64,000 nt of DNA from Onthophagus taurus (lineage: Eukaryota > Arthropoda > Insecta > Coleoptera > Scarabaeidae): positions 19,847,501 to 19,911,500 of the forward strand of contig NC_091971.1 of NCBI RefSeq assembly GCF_036711975.1, read 5' to 3'. Within the stretch, counting starts at the first letter, position 1. Each line of letters begins with the position of its first letter. The notes below the pieces were generated by a model that did no database searches, was not told the DNA's origin, and worked only from the letters and a program-made list of their open reading frames with translations. Shown in pieces: positions 63,460-64,000 of the stretch. A program made the position numbers and the translations under genes.

Positions 63460-64000
63460 AAATCATTTAGAGTTTCTCCACCATTTGGATTTTTGATGTG
63501 ATGGGATTTGTGATGATCAGTAAAAAGTAATTCCGGTTCCTATGTGTATGCAGAAAAGTACTTCAAATTGAACAACGAATGAAGCCTCAGCTGTGAAAAA
63601 ATTCTAACGAGATTTTTTGATTACCGAAAAATTATCCAAAGTGAAGAGTTATCCGCTGACTGGTCTATAGCGCGGAAAGGTTATAAAAATTCGTTTTTTA
63701 TTCAGATATCACCAAGCATATGAACGATCTCAATTTAAAACTTCAAGAAGAGAACCAGCCAGAGTTTAGCAAATTTATATACCAGATTATCTCCAGATAT
63801 CGTTTAGTCAAATTTCATCTAATGAAAGGCTATCATAAAATTCTTTCAACATAAATATTGAAATGCTGGATCTCATACTTCATTTGAAAATAATTGAGTT
63901 GCAAAGTATTATAGTATCTTTACACAACTTTATACAGCTCGTTGGAGCTAAGTATATATATTATCAAAACTAATGGCATAAAATAACCTATGCGAAGTTA
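63460..64000. other. No gene seen
   Basis: AT-rich sequence to the window edge with no recognisable feature. Confidence 0.4.

Overview
This is nuclear DNA of an insect: AT-rich, intron-split genes in a dense layer of transposon remnants. Two classic odorant-binding protein (OBP) genes make an insect certain. I suspect a beetle, but nothing in the sequence proves the order.

Five host genes are supported, all right of 23.3 kb. mib2 (+, 8 exons, 23329-35178, 984 aa) encodes a Mind bomb 2-type RING E3 ubiquitin ligase. A calcyphosine-like EF-hand gene (-, 3 exons, 36464-43288, 214 aa) meets it tail to tail. TRAPPC3/Bet3 (-, 3 exons, 49334-49976, 178 aa) encodes a vesicle-tethering subunit. Two tandem paralogous OBP genes follow (-, 6 exons each, 50285-50965 and 51363-55005). 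All five reading frames are intact across every splice junction, and exon lengths sum to multiples of three. The genes share no pathway; this is ordinary animal gene order.

The first 23 kb hold no recognisable host gene. They contain an RNase H-bearing non-LTR fragment, piggyBac remnants, a mariner fragment, a Jockey pseudogene split by a foldback element, several long-terminal-inverted-repeat (TIR) elements, a Tc1 remnant and two CpG-richer patches that could be promoters. The large introns of mib2 and of the calcyphosine-like gene are full of DNA transposons (mariner-like DUF4817/DDE_3 type, Tigger) and non-LTR elements. From 55 kb to the right edge lie a hAT-like element, piggyBac, and a 5.7 kb inverted, multiply nested transposon structure.

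Three observations stand out. (1) Several small elements carry motifs that fold like minimal type I hammerhead ribozymes, all with one extra residue after A9. Three of these insertions are flanked by 12-bp target-site duplications. (2) The last coding exon of each OBP gene is only five codons long (HYFLP). In the second gene it lies 3 kb away because a single TA-flanked pogo-like composite element has inflated a roughly 76-bp intron. (3) The 57.7-63.4 kb region is an inverted duplication with a transposon in a transposon at its centre. All reading was by eye; no alignment or folding software was used.
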